Source: a virus. Taken from it: a DNA stretch of 44,837 nt. Where the stretch lies: positions 1-44,837 of IMG/VR virus record IMGVR_UViG_3300045952_000180; one strand, written 5' to 3'. Made by a program: the position numbers and the translations under genes. A model generated the notes under the pieces. The model was not told the DNA's origin. It worked only from the letters and a program-made list of their open reading frames with translations, and made no database searches. This document shows, piece after piece, positions 21,731 to 28,434 of the stretch. Position 1 is the stretch's first letter. Every line of letters begins with the position of its first letter.

Positions 21731-22714
21731 ATGGCGGACGAACAACCAGCAGCAGCGCCCAGCAGCGCACCATCACCGGCCCCGGCACCGGCCGCGGCTC
21801 CGAGTGCGCCCGCCGCCGCCCCCGCGGCGCCGGCACCATCGTCCTCGCGTTTAAGCGAGCTCACGAGCGACTTTCTCCCGGCTGAAAAGCCGGCGCCCAG
21901 TCCAGAACCCCAGCCGACGCCCGAACCGGCGCCGGTGCCCGAGCCGGCCCCGGCGAGCCCACGGCCCGAGCAGCGCATCAAGATCCGCGGCAAGGAATAC
22001 ACGTTCGCGGAAGTGCTCGAGAACGAGGTGCTGCAGCAAGCGCTGCTGCAGACCTACGAGCAATTCCCGACGCTGCAAAAGAAGTACATCGAGATGCTGG
22101 AGCAGCAGCGCCAGCAGCCGTCGCAGCAGCCGATGCCGCAGATCGACCCGCGCGTCGAGCAGGCCCAGCTCGTCGCCCACTACGCCCCCCAGATCGCGCA
22201 AGTCGTGCGCGAGGGTCGCATCGAAGAGGACTTCGCCCAGCTGTATCCCAACGCGGTCGCGCAGATGCTCTGGCACCGCGATCAGCTCTATCAGCTCGGC
22301 ACCGCCTTCAACGAGTTTCGGACGGCGAACGCCGGCCAGACCCGTAAGGCGGAGGCGACCGGGCATCAGACGCAGCTGACGGCGACCCTCGATGCGCTGG
22401 CGGGCCAGGGCGCGATTTTCGCGCCGCTCAAAGACGCCAAAGAGCGGCAGGGGTTTCTGGATTTCGTGATCGAGATGGGCGATCCCCCGGTCAGCAAGCT
22501 GACCGCGGAGTACCTCGGTCGCATGTGGGTCGCGTTTAAGCACGAGACGATTGTGACGGCGGCGCAGGCGACGGCGGAGCGTGACCGGATCGAGCGTGAG
22601 AACAACCGGCGACGCGCCGCCGGCGACGGCAAGGGCTCCCGCCCGACGCCGGCGCCTGCAGCCGAGCCGAGCTTGCTCGACTCGCTCACCGCGGACTTTC
22701 TGCCGAGGCGATAG
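21731..22714 (+). CDS. Putative capsid scaffolding protein
   Basis: 327 aa from ATG 21731. Position just before the major capsid gene, Pro/Ala-rich flexible N-terminus (1-85), then charged helices with Gln-rich coiled parts (YIEMLEQQRQQPSQQPMPQ), and a basic C-terminus all suit a scaffold that templates procapsid assembly and leaves. A short motif is repeated at both ends: RLSELTSDFLP near residue 40 and LLDSLTADFLPRR at the very end, perhaps two capsid-binding helices. Function inferred from context. Confidence 0.75.
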   Translation: MADEQPAAAPSSAPSPAPAPAAAPSAPAAAPAAPAPSSSRLSELTSDFLPAEKPAPSPEPQPTPEPAPVPEPAPASPRPEQRIKIRGKEYTFAEVLENEVLQQALLQTYEQFPTLQKKYIEMLEQQRQQPSQQPMPQIDPRVEQAQLVAHYAPQIAQVVREGRIEEDFAQLYPNAVAQMLWHRDQLYQLGTAFNEFRTANAGQTRKAEATGHQTQLTATLDALAGQGAIFAPLKDAKERQGFLDFVIEMGDPPVSKLTAEYLGRMWVAFKHETIVTAAQATAERDRIERENNRRRAAGDGKGSRPTPAPAAEPSLLDSLTADFLPRR

Positions 22715-22723
22715 AGGACAACC

Positions 22724-22777
22724 ATGGCCGTACTCGGCATGCGTGGCACCGGCAACTTCTCGACAGACGATCGGCCT
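22724..22777 (+). CDS. Major capsid protein, exon 1 (codons 1-18)
   Basis: ATG at 22724 with GAGGA upstream. Eighteen codons give MAVLGMRGTGNFSTDDRP, the typical N-terminus of SU10-type (DUF5309) major capsid proteins. The unspliced frame then meets GAA TAG. The exon ends in GGCCT, which pairs with GGGCC at 22787-22791 with the U.G pair that marks a group I 5' splice site. Joined to exon 2 it restores an unbroken 389-aa protein. Confidence 0.88.
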
Positions 22778-23460
22778 GAATAGCTTGGGCCTGACATCAG
22801 GTAACTGATGACTATGCAGGGGCTATATGCGGGCAATATCCTAAAGCTCCCTGTCCTTACTAGGGAACAACCAGGGAGATGTACCAATGGACAAGACGCA
22901 GAGAAGCCTGACGGAACGCTTGGCGTGGCTCGGAGGGATCATCGACGGTGAAGGGTGTTTTGACACCGGCCGAGCGACCACGCCCCACTATAAGCAACGC
23001 TTGCGCAAAGATGGCAAGCCGTGGTGGGGCGAGTATCGCTTTGCTCGATGTGGATTGGACATCACCAACACCGACGGCGAGATCATCGATGAGTGCGCCG
23101 CCATTTTCACGGAGCTCGGACTACCGTTCTATCTCTCGCGCAAGCACCATCCGCGAGCGACACGGCCATGTTTCAAGCTCACGGTTTATGGATACAAGCG
23201 ACTGGTGCGCGTGCTTCCGCACATCCTCCCCTATCTCGTTGGCGCCAAGGCTCGTCAAGGCGCGCTCATGCTGCAGTTGTGTGAGATGCGCGTGGCGAAA
23301 GGGCGGAACGAGATCTGGACGGAGGATGAGCATCGCCTGGTTGAGGCGATTCGCATGGCGCGCAACCGTCTGGAACTCCCACAGACTGCCATGCCCCAAC
23401 CCCTCTCAACGCAGGGTTAAGGTACAGTCGGCCCTCGTCGGAAACGGCGAGGATTCAGCG
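22778..23460 (+). ncRNA. Group I self-splicing intron in the major capsid gene
   Basis: 683 nt. P1: exon GGCCT (22773-22777) with guide GGGCC (22787-22791), U.G at the splice site. P2: CATCAG-GTAA-CTGATG (22795-22810), a GNRA hairpin. Possible P4/P6 pairing: CAGGGGCT (22817-22824) with AGCTCCCTG (22845-22853), and hairpin 22854-22866. P7 candidate: GTACC (22881-22885) with GGTAC (23421-23425), inside an AAGGTACAGTC element like the conserved S sequence. P9: CCTCGTCG-GAAA-CGGCGAGG (23433-23452), 8 bp with a GAAA loop. P10: CTT (22784-22786) with exon-2 AAG. The last base is G (23460). P3 and P8 were not resolved. The endonuclease gene lies between the P7 strands. Confidence 0.85.
22887..23420 (+). 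CDS. LAGLIDADG homing endonuclease encoded in the intron
   Basis: 177 aa with AGGGAG 8 nt before the ATG. A single LAGLIDADG motif is seen at residues 12-22 (LAWLGGIIDGEGCF, acidic Asp/Glu in place), so it should act as a homodimer. The rest fits the alpha-beta-beta fold (FKLTVYGYKRLVRVLPHI). It would cut intron-less capsid genes at the insertion site and so spread the intron. The start codon lies just after one P7 strand and the stop codon touches the other, so coding and ribozyme core are packed together. Confidence 0.9.
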   Translation: MDKTQRSLTERLAWLGGIIDGEGCFDTGRATTPHYKQRLRKDGKPWWGEYRFARCGLDITNTDGEIIDECAAIFTELGLPFYLSRKHHPRATRPCFKLTVYGYKRLVRVLPHILPYLVGAKARQGALMLQLCEMRVAKGRNEIWTEDEHRLVEAIRMARNRLELPQTAMPQPLSTQG

Positions 23461-24576
23461 AAGAACTATCGACAGGCGATCATTCTTCTCGAGCCGAACA
23501 CGAAAGCTCCTCTCACCGCGCTCATGTCGCGGCTGAAAGAGGAGCAAACTGATGATCCTGAGTTTAAAGTTTTTCTCAAGGGCCTGCCCTCGCAGCGCGT
23601 CCTCGTGTCCGGCTCGCAGACCTCGACCGACACCACGATCGAGACGCAGGGCTCGGGCGCGTCCAACGTGCTCCGCAAGGGGCATGCGCTCATCAATGAG
23701 CGCACGCTCGAGGTGATCTGGGTCTCGGCCGATCCGAGCTCGCCCTACAACCAATTCGCCGCGCTCCGCGGCAAGGGTTCCACGGCCGCCGCGATGAACG
23801 ACGGCGACGGCCTCTTGATCGTCGGCACCTCGCATCTAGAAGGTGCGTCGCTCCCGACGGCGATCACCTACGACCCGACCGTCGTCAACAACTACACTCA
23901 AATTTTCCGCAACGTGCTGGATCTGACCGGCACCGCACAGCAGACCCGCATGCGCTGGGACGACGCGGGCCCAATGAAGGAATACCAGCGCGAGACGCTC
24001 GAGCTGCACGCGATGGAGATGGAAAAGGCGTTTATCTTCGGCACCGGCGTCGAGGACACGACCGGCGTCCAGCCCCAGCGCACCACCAAGGGGCACATCT
24101 CGTTCGTCACCACCAACATCACCGACTTCGCGGGCTCGGTGTCCATCGATACGTGGGAGACGTTCCTCGAGAACGTGTTTAAGCGCGGCTCGAGCGAGAA
24201 AGCGTTTCTCTGCGGCTCGCGGGCGCTCAACGTGCTCAACAAGATCGCGCGGGCGCACTACACCATCACCGCGACGCCGACCAGCACCAGCTACGGCCAG
24301 AAGATGTCGGAGTGGATCACGCCCTACGGGACGCTGCAGGTGATCCAGCATCCGCTGTTCTCCGAGAACGCCACGTTCCACACGTGGGGCATCGTGATCG
24401 ATCCGAAGTTTGTCGTGTACCGCTACCTGCGCGGCCGCGACACCGACTACAAGGAAAACCGCCAGAACCCCGGCGACGACGCGCGCAAGGACGAGTGGCT
24501 CACCGAAGCGGGCTACGAATTGCAGCATGAGAACGCGCACGGCGTCGCGAAGAGCATGACGGCGTTCGTCCCGTAA
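23461..24576 (+). CDS. Major capsid protein, exon 2 (codons 19-389)
   Basis: Begins AAG AAC TAT CGA (KNYRQAIILLEPNTKAPLTAL), which continues RP from exon 1 exactly as in SU10/DUF5309-type capsid proteins. Gives 371 aa to the stop at 24574-24576. HK97-fold capsid subunit of the head. The same frame is open upstream into the intron (to 22948), so automatic callers will fuse intron sequence onto the capsid and report a false 542-aa protein. Ends AHGVAKSMTAFVP. Confidence 0.9.
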   Translation, partial: KNYRQAIILLEPNTKAPLTALMSRLKEEQTDDPEFKVFLKGLPSQRVLVSGSQTSTDTTIETQGSGASNVLRKGHALINERTLEVIWVSADPSSPYNQFAALRGKGSTAAAMNDGDGLLIVGTSHLEGASLPTAITYDPTVVNNYTQIFRNVLDLTGTAQQTRMRWDDAGPMKEYQRETLELHAMEMEKAFIFGTGVEDTTGVQPQRTTKGHISFVTTNITDFAGSVSIDTWETFLENVFKRGSSEKAFLCGSRALNVLNKIARAHYTITATPTSTSYGQKMSEWITPYGTLQVIQHPLFSENATFHTWGIVIDPKFVVYRYLRGRDTDYKENRQNPGDDARKDEWLTEAGYELQHENAHGVAKSMTAFVP

Positions 24577-24587
24577 GCGAAACCCTC

Positions 24588-24626
24588 GGGGGCGGCTTTC
24601 GGGCCGCCCCCGCCCCCTCCGGGGGC
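24588..24626 (+). other. Tandem GC-rich hairpins after the capsid gene
   Basis: GGGGGCGGC (24588-24596) pairs perfectly with GCCGCCCCC (24603-24611), and GCCCCC (24613-24618) with GGGGGC (24621-24626). No U-tract follows. Probably a processing, stability or partial-termination element that lowers expression of genes after the capsid gene; the second hairpin lies next to the ribosome site of the 24639 gene. Confidence 0.6.
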
Positions 24627-24638
24627 GAGGAGTCTGAT

Positions 24639-24956
24639 ATGGCGCTGACATTCACCGACGTGAAGCGGATCAATATCCAGAAGTCGGGCGGCATCCGCTT
24701 CGCCATCATCGACATCACCTTCGACGCGAGCTACGCCACCGGCGGCTGGGCCGTCGCCGCCTCCGACGTCAAGATGACCAACATCCACGGGATGCTGCCG
24801 ATGGGGCCGCAAGTGGCCGCGGCCGGCGTGACGTTTGGCTGGGACCCGGTCAACAGCAAGCTGCTCGCCTATAAGGGGGCGGCGGGGATGTTGCCGGAGA
24901 TCGCGGCGTCCGACCTCAGCACGCGACTCGCGCGATTCTTCGTCGTAGGGAGTTGA
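24639..24956 (+). CDS. Small head protein (decoration-like, by position)
   Basis: 105 aa with GAGGAG upstream of the ATG. Beta-rich (FAIIDITFDASYATGGW, GVTFGWDP), with an ending LARFFVVGS. Proteins of this size and composition often follow phage capsid genes and coat the head. Overlap at the 3' end with the next gene. Not certain. Confidence 0.6.
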   Translation: MALTFTDVKRINIQKSGGIRFAIIDITFDASYATGGWAVAASDVKMTNIHGMLPMGPQVAAAGVTFGWDPVNSKLLAYKGAAGMLPEIAASDLSTRLARFFVVGS

Positions 24957-24961
24957 GGCTC

Positions 24962-25225
24962 ATGGCGAAATATGCGGCGGTCTGCAATCGCTTCCCCGAG
25001 CTCCAGGTCGGGGCCGACATCAAATTCGCGAGCGGCACCTTTGAGACGGACGACCCCGAGCTCTGGCGCCAGCTCCAGGCGAATGAATGGTTTGGCGTCC
25101 ATATACACCCGCGCGACCTCGCCCCACCCGAGCCGGAAACGCCCGCCGAACCCCCGACCGTCGAAGAGGCGCAGGCCGACGAGAGCGAGCCGCGCGTGCG
25201 TCGGGGGAGCCGCGGCACCCGATGA
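24962..25225 (+). CDS. Small hypothetical structural-region protein
   Basis: 87 aa from ATG 24962 (TTG at 24953 also possible). N-terminal half has a beta pattern (YAAVCNRFPELQVGADIKFASG, FETDDPELW), the C-terminal half is Pro/Glu-rich and disordered. Sits where head-tail connection proteins are found. The HNH gene at 25222 overlaps its stop. Confidence 0.6.
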   Translation: MAKYAAVCNRFPELQVGADIKFASGTFETDDPELWRQLQANEWFGVHIHPRDLAPPEPETPAEPPTVEEAQADESEPRVRRGSRGTR

Positions 25226-25800
25226 CTCAGGATGCGTGCTACCGCGGGCATGCCTTCGACGCCGAAAATACGGCGCTTGCGCCGAATGGTGAACGGCGGT
25301 GTCGAGCCTGTGCGCGGGACCGCATGCGACTCCATCGTAGCCGTCATACGAGACCGTCGCGCGGACGGGGACTACGAGGTATGCCGCTCATTGACCGTAT
25401 CTGGAGACGCGTGGAGCCCGAACCGATGAGCGGCTGTTGGATTTGGACGGGCACAGGCACGACCCACGGCTATGGCCATCTCTCTGTAGCCAATCGCAGT
25501 CAAATGGTGCATCGAGCAATGTGGGAGGCGACGCGGGGACCGATTGCACCTGGCCGCGTCCTAGACCATCGGTGCCGAGTCAGGCGCTGCTGTAATCCCG
25601 ACCATCTGGAAAGCGTCACGACGCTTGAGAATGTGCGTCGGCAACCGCAAAGCCAGCAGACGAAATGTCGGCGGGGACATTCTCTAGAAGACGCCTATCT
25701 CTGGGTTGACCGTCGGTCGATTCATCGCCAATGCCGTCGCTGTCATGCGGATCGTCAAGCGGCGCGAAAGAACCGAGGTGTACTATCCCACCCCGCATAA
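25222..25800 (+). CDS. HNH_3-type endonuclease with a zinc module at each end
   Basis: 192 aa, ATGA overlap with the upstream gene. From about residue 54 (MPLIDRIWRRVEPEPMSGCWIW) it is a complete HNH protein like the other four here: LDHRCRVRRCCNPDHLESV core and C-terminal CRRGHS...CRRCHADRQAARK. Residues 5-40 carry a second copy of that end module (CYRGHAFDAENT...CRACARDR). The front part may be the remnant of the 3' end of an older HNH gene fused by a later insertion. Confidence 0.85.
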   Translation: MTQDACYRGHAFDAENTALAPNGERRCRACARDRMRLHRSRHTRPSRGRGLRGMPLIDRIWRRVEPEPMSGCWIWTGTGTTHGYGHLSVANRSQMVHRAMWEATRGPIAPGRVLDHRCRVRRCCNPDHLESVTTLENVRRQPQSQQTKCRRGHSLEDAYLWVDRRSIHRQCRRCHADRQAARKNRGVLSHPA

Positions 25801-25811
25801 CTGGTTCTCGA

Positions 25812-25961
25812 GTGACCTCGGTCGGCGAGGGCCGCGGGGCCAAGCCCAAGGCCATGACGCCGACGTCGATGCGGCACCCGAATTTCAAGAGCACGGCGGC
25901 GGCCATGGCGAAGCGGCAGAAGATGTCGCCCGACATGGCGGCGGAGCGGCTCAAGAAGTGA
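25812..25961 (+). CDS. Small basic hypothetical protein
   Basis: 49 aa from GTG 25812; ATG 25854 gives 35 aa. Contains SMRHPNFKSTAAAMAKRQKMSPDMAAERLKK, similar to short 'RHPGFKAVQ'-type phage proteins that precede tail genes. It lies right after the HNH insertion, so its 5' end may have been altered. Overlaps the next start (GTGA). Confidence 0.5.
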   Translation: MTSVGEGRGAKPKAMTPTSMRHPNFKSTAAAMAKRQKMSPDMAAERLKK

Positions 25962-26572
25962 TCCGCGTCGTCGTCCACTACGCCGGGACGATCGAAAAGG
26001 CGACGATGGCCGCGATCGCGCAAGAGCGCCTGCACCTGCGCACCAACGATCCGCACTTTCGGCCGGCGCCGATCGAGATGTCCACCACGCTCGTCTACTG
26101 CCCGCCGGCGCAGAAGCACGCCTACGGCGATTCGCTGGTGGAGCTCTGGAAGTGGAAGCGGCCGTTCATCAATCTCGAGGGGGACGTCGCCCCATGGCCG
26201 GGCGCCCTGACCCAACTCTGGACGTGCCCGGAGTCGTGGTGCGCGCTGCCGCTGATCGTCCACGGCGCCGTGAACAACACCAATTTGGGATGCGTGAAGT
26301 TCTCCGCGCGCTTTATCGAGCGGCACCCGGATCTCTGGGCGACCTACCCGCGCAACGACATCTTCGACTGGCGCAGCCTCGACGCGTGGCTGCACGGCCA
26401 GCTCGCGCCCATGCGGCCGCATCACCACGGCCCGCCGGCCCTGCACATCAATCCCGAGCACATCAAAGAAGGAGTGTCCGATGCCACCCAAGGTGAATTC
26501 GATCCGTCACATGGGGGAGAACAAGAAGGGGTCGACGTCGGACCCGCATCACGCGGCGCCCATCAAGGGTAA
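25958..26572 (+). CDS. Hypothetical protein, possibly glycosyltransferase-like
   Basis: 204 aa from GTG 25958. Notable parts are RPFINLEGDVAPWPGALTQLW, CPESWCALPL, LGCVKFSARFIERHPDLW, WRSLDAWL and HHHGPPALHIN. The acidic EGD with a following PWPGAL resembles small nucleotide-sugar-dependent transferases of phages as I recall them; this is weak. The last 30 residues overlap the 26481 gene in another frame and look unselected. Substrate, if any, is unknown. Confidence 0.55.
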   Translation: MIRVVVHYAGTIEKATMAAIAQERLHLRTNDPHFRPAPIEMSTTLVYCPPAQKHAYGDSLVELWKWKRPFINLEGDVAPWPGALTQLWTCPESWCALPLIVHGAVNNTNLGCVKFSARFIERHPDLWATYPRNDIFDWRSLDAWLHGQLAPMRPHHHGPPALHINPEHIKEGVSDATQGEFDPSHGGEQEGVDVGPASRGAHQG

Positions 26573-26618
26573 GACGAGCGGCGACCCGAAGGATCTGCGC
26601 CGGCCGGGTCAAGGCTAA
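26481..26618 (+). CDS. MPPK-type small basic protein 1
   Basis: 45 aa with a strong GAAGGAG site. Begins MPPKVNSIRHMGENKKG and is full of Lys, Gly, His and Pro: disordered, probably nucleic-acid or lipid associated. It shares the MPPK start with the genes at 26618 and 27135. Overlaps the preceding frame by 92 nt and the next ATG by one base. Confidence 0.6.
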   Translation: MPPKVNSIRHMGENKKGSTSDPHHAAPIKGKTSGDPKDLRRPGQG

Positions 26619-26746
26619 TGCCGCCCAAGGTCGGCCAGCGGGCCACCAAAGAGGGGCTGCCGAACACGCCGACGCAGCCGCCGCAGAAGCCAGAGAGCGG
26701 CGGGACGCCAGTCAAGCAGATGAGCCCGCGCGGAAAGGACGTCTAA
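26618..26746 (+). CDS. MPPK-type small basic protein 2
   Basis: 42 aa beginning MPPKVGQRATKEGLPNTP, Pro/Gln/Lys-rich and disordered, with PVKQMSPRGKDV at the end. Start overlaps the stop of the first MPPK gene (TAATG). Function unknown. Confidence 0.55.
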   Translation: MPPKVGQRATKEGLPNTPTQPPQKPESGGTPVKQMSPRGKDV

Positions 26747-26750
26747 TACC

Positions 26751-27134
26751 ATGAAACTTTTGGGAACGATCACGGCAATCCTCGCGTCGGTCTCGATCGC
26801 CGCAGCGGGAAGCCCACACTTCGTCGGCAGTCTCACGCAGGTTGTGGTCGGCGACACACTGACCGTCAGCGGCAAGGAAGCGGGGCTCGGCAACGAGACC
26901 CAGGTCCACATCGAATTGACCGCCACGGCGCTCTGCATCAACCCCGGCGGGAAGCATCCCAAGGCGGTCAACAAGGAAGATGTGACGGCCGCGGGTGACT
27001 TCCCGGTGCAGAACGGGCAGGCGACCTTTAGCCTCTCCGTGTCGGCCGTCTTCCAACCGGACTGCACGCCTCCGATGACGGTCGCGTTTACCGATGTCGT
27101 CGTGTGCGACACCGAACACGACGTGTGCAAGTAG
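26751..27134 (+). CDS. Exported small protein outside the main cassette
   Basis: 127 aa. Signal peptide MKLLGTITAILASVSIAAA. The mature part is all-beta with four Cys (even), ending CDTEHDVCK. The pattern SPHFVGSLTQ...LTVSGKEAGLG and ending TVAFTDVVVCDT resembles small secreted proteins of bacteria. It is flanked by two MPPK genes. An eighth exported product in the late operon; function unknown. Confidence 0.7.
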   Translation: MKLLGTITAILASVSIAAAGSPHFVGSLTQVVVGDTLTVSGKEAGLGNETQVHIELTATALCINPGGKHPKAVNKEDVTAAGDFPVQNGQATFSLSVSAVFQPDCTPPMTVAFTDVVVCDTEHDVCK

Positions 27135-27332
27135 ATGCCGCCTAAGCTCTCGGGCTCGCGGGCGCGCCAGGGCGACGGGATGAAGAAGAATCCGCCTAGG
27201 GCTCGGCTCACAGCGGCAATGCGGGAGACGCATGCCAATGTGCCCAGCACCGTGACGCGGGCGAACGTCTCGCCTGAGCGTAAAGAAAAGATGAAACAGG
27301 CGATCGCTTACGCCAAGGCGCGAGGCGAATGA
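27135..27332 (+). CDS. MPPK-type small basic protein 3
   Basis: 65 aa, starting directly after the exported-protein stop. MPPKLSGSRARQGDGMKKNPPRAR, then a helical stretch (SPERKEKMKQAIAYAKARG). The longest of the three MPPK proteins. Its 3' end overlaps the convergent HNH gene by 25 nt. Confidence 0.6.
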   Translation: MPPKLSGSRARQGDGMKKNPPRARLTAAMRETHANVPSTVTRANVSPERKEKMKQAIAYAKARGE

Positions 27333-27772
27333 CGCTTGCGCCGGTAACGCTCGTATGCGGAGCGCAGACACTCTCGGCACGCACGATGCCCATCTCGGTC
27401 GGGTCGCCGATAGGTGTTCTCTGCCGAGAACGCATGACCACGGTGGCAATGCGTTTTGACCTTGTTCGCGCCGGTGATAGTACTGCCGCGCAGGACGTTT
27501 TCTCCGCGCGTAACAGCGTCAAGATGATCCGGTCGCACGCAACCCCTGTTTCGGCAGAGATGGTCGATCGTCATGCCATCTGGAATCTCGCCGTGGTGCA
27601 GTTCATAGCTAAATCGATGTGCCAACTTCTGGCGAAACGAGCGCGGACCTTGCGGCACATGGAAAACGCCATAACCGCGCGACGATCGCCCGGCGGTCCA
27701 TTCCCAGCAATCGCCAGAACGGTCAACGAAACGCCAGAAGCGCGTGAGCGTGTCGAGAGCGGGACGCGCCAT
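27308..27772 (-). CDS. HNH_3-type endonuclease on the opposite strand
   Basis: 154 aa from MARPALDTLTRFWRFVD, chosen because it aligns with the starts of the sister HNH genes; ATGs at 27793 and 27805 are alternatives. It has CWEWTAGRSSRGYG, AHRFSYELHHGEIPDG, the core IDHLCRNRGCVRPDHLDAV and a C-terminal CHRGHA...CRECLR. It lies antisense in the late operon between an MPPK gene and the adaptor gene, and its DNA is poorer in GC than its neighbours. It needs its own promoter: TATAAT stands at 27797-27792. Confidence 0.85.
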   Translation of the reverse strand: MARPALDTLTRFWRFVDRSGDCWEWTAGRSSRGYGVFHVPQGPRSFRQKLAHRFSYELHHGEIPDGMTIDHLCRNRGCVRPDHLDAVTRGENVLRGSTITGANKVKTHCHRGHAFSAENTYRRPDRDGHRACRECLRSAYERYRRKRHSPRALA

Positions 27773-27791
27773 CAAATTATGGCCCCCGCGC

Positions 27792-27797
27792 ATTATA
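27792..27797 (-). promoter_or_regulatory. Possible -10 box for the antisense HNH gene
   Basis: TATAAT on the minus strand about 20 nt upstream of the chosen start. The -35 region at 17-bp spacing (GTTCGA) is poor. It overlaps the ribosome-binding and start region of the adaptor gene on the other strand. Confidence 0.35.
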
Positions 27798-27804
27798 CAT
27801 CGCA

Positions 27805-28434
27805 ATGACGCATCTCGAACTGCGCGACCGACTCGGGGATTGGCTGGGCGCCAACGCCAAGCGCGTCGCGCATTCCGTGCGCACCGACATCCTCAACATC
27901 GCGCAGAAGGAGCTCTGTCGTCAGTGGGATCTCAGCTTCAACGAGGTGCTCGACACCTTCGACACCGTCGCAGGCACGAACGCGTACGCGCTGCCCGACG
28001 ACTTCAGCCGCCCCTACGAGATGCAGTACCTGGATCCCGACTCGCAAGCCGTGCGCACGCTGTCGTTCCTGCTGCTCGATGAATTCGACAACCTCTACCC
28101 CGATCCGACGAAGACCGCCAAGCCCGGGCACTACACGACGTGGAGCGGCCAGCTCTACCTCGGCAAGACCCCGGATCGGGTGCTCACGATTCACCGTGCG
28201 TACTACCGCTACCTGCCCGATCTGGTGAATGACGGGGACACGAACGCGCTGACCGAGAAGGCGTGGGAGGTGCTGCTGTTTAAGGGCCTTGGCGACATGA
28301 GCCGCTACGGCCTGGAGGACGAGCGCATCCCGGTCTGGCAGGCGCGTGGCGGCGAGCTGGAGCTTGAGCTGGTGCGCGAGCACGCGCGCGCGAAGTCGGC
28401 CGGCCGCCGGCCGATGGGGACGGAGCCCGGGTAA
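27805..28434 (+). CDS. Head-tail adaptor (SU10 adaptor/gp11-like)
   Basis: 209 aa. The pattern is typical of the podovirus adaptor family: helical start (LRDRLGDWLG, IAQKELCRQWDL), NAYALPDDFSRPYEMQYLD, FDNLYPDP...KPGHYTTW, LTIHRAYYRYLPDLVNDGDT, then LTEKAWEVLLFKGLGDMSRY. It would dock under the portal and link it to the nozzle. First gene of the tail set; ATGG overlap with the next gene. Confidence 0.75.
   Translation: MTHLELRDRLGDWLGANAKRVAHSVRTDILNIAQKELCRQWDLSFNEVLDTFDTVAGTNAYALPDDFSRPYEMQYLDPDSQAVRTLSFLLLDEFDNLYPDPTKTAKPGHYTTWSGQLYLGKTPDRVLTIHRAYYRYLPDLVNDGDTNALTEKAWEVLLFKGLGDMSRYGLEDERIPVWQARGGELELELVREHARAKSAGRRPMGTEPG

Noticed and set aside
22948-23460. In-frame N-terminal extension of the capsid protein (171 extra residues)
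   Set aside because: It is intron and endonuclease DNA read in another frame; the residues are Arg/Ser-rich and unlike any capsid, while exon 1 gives the expected start.
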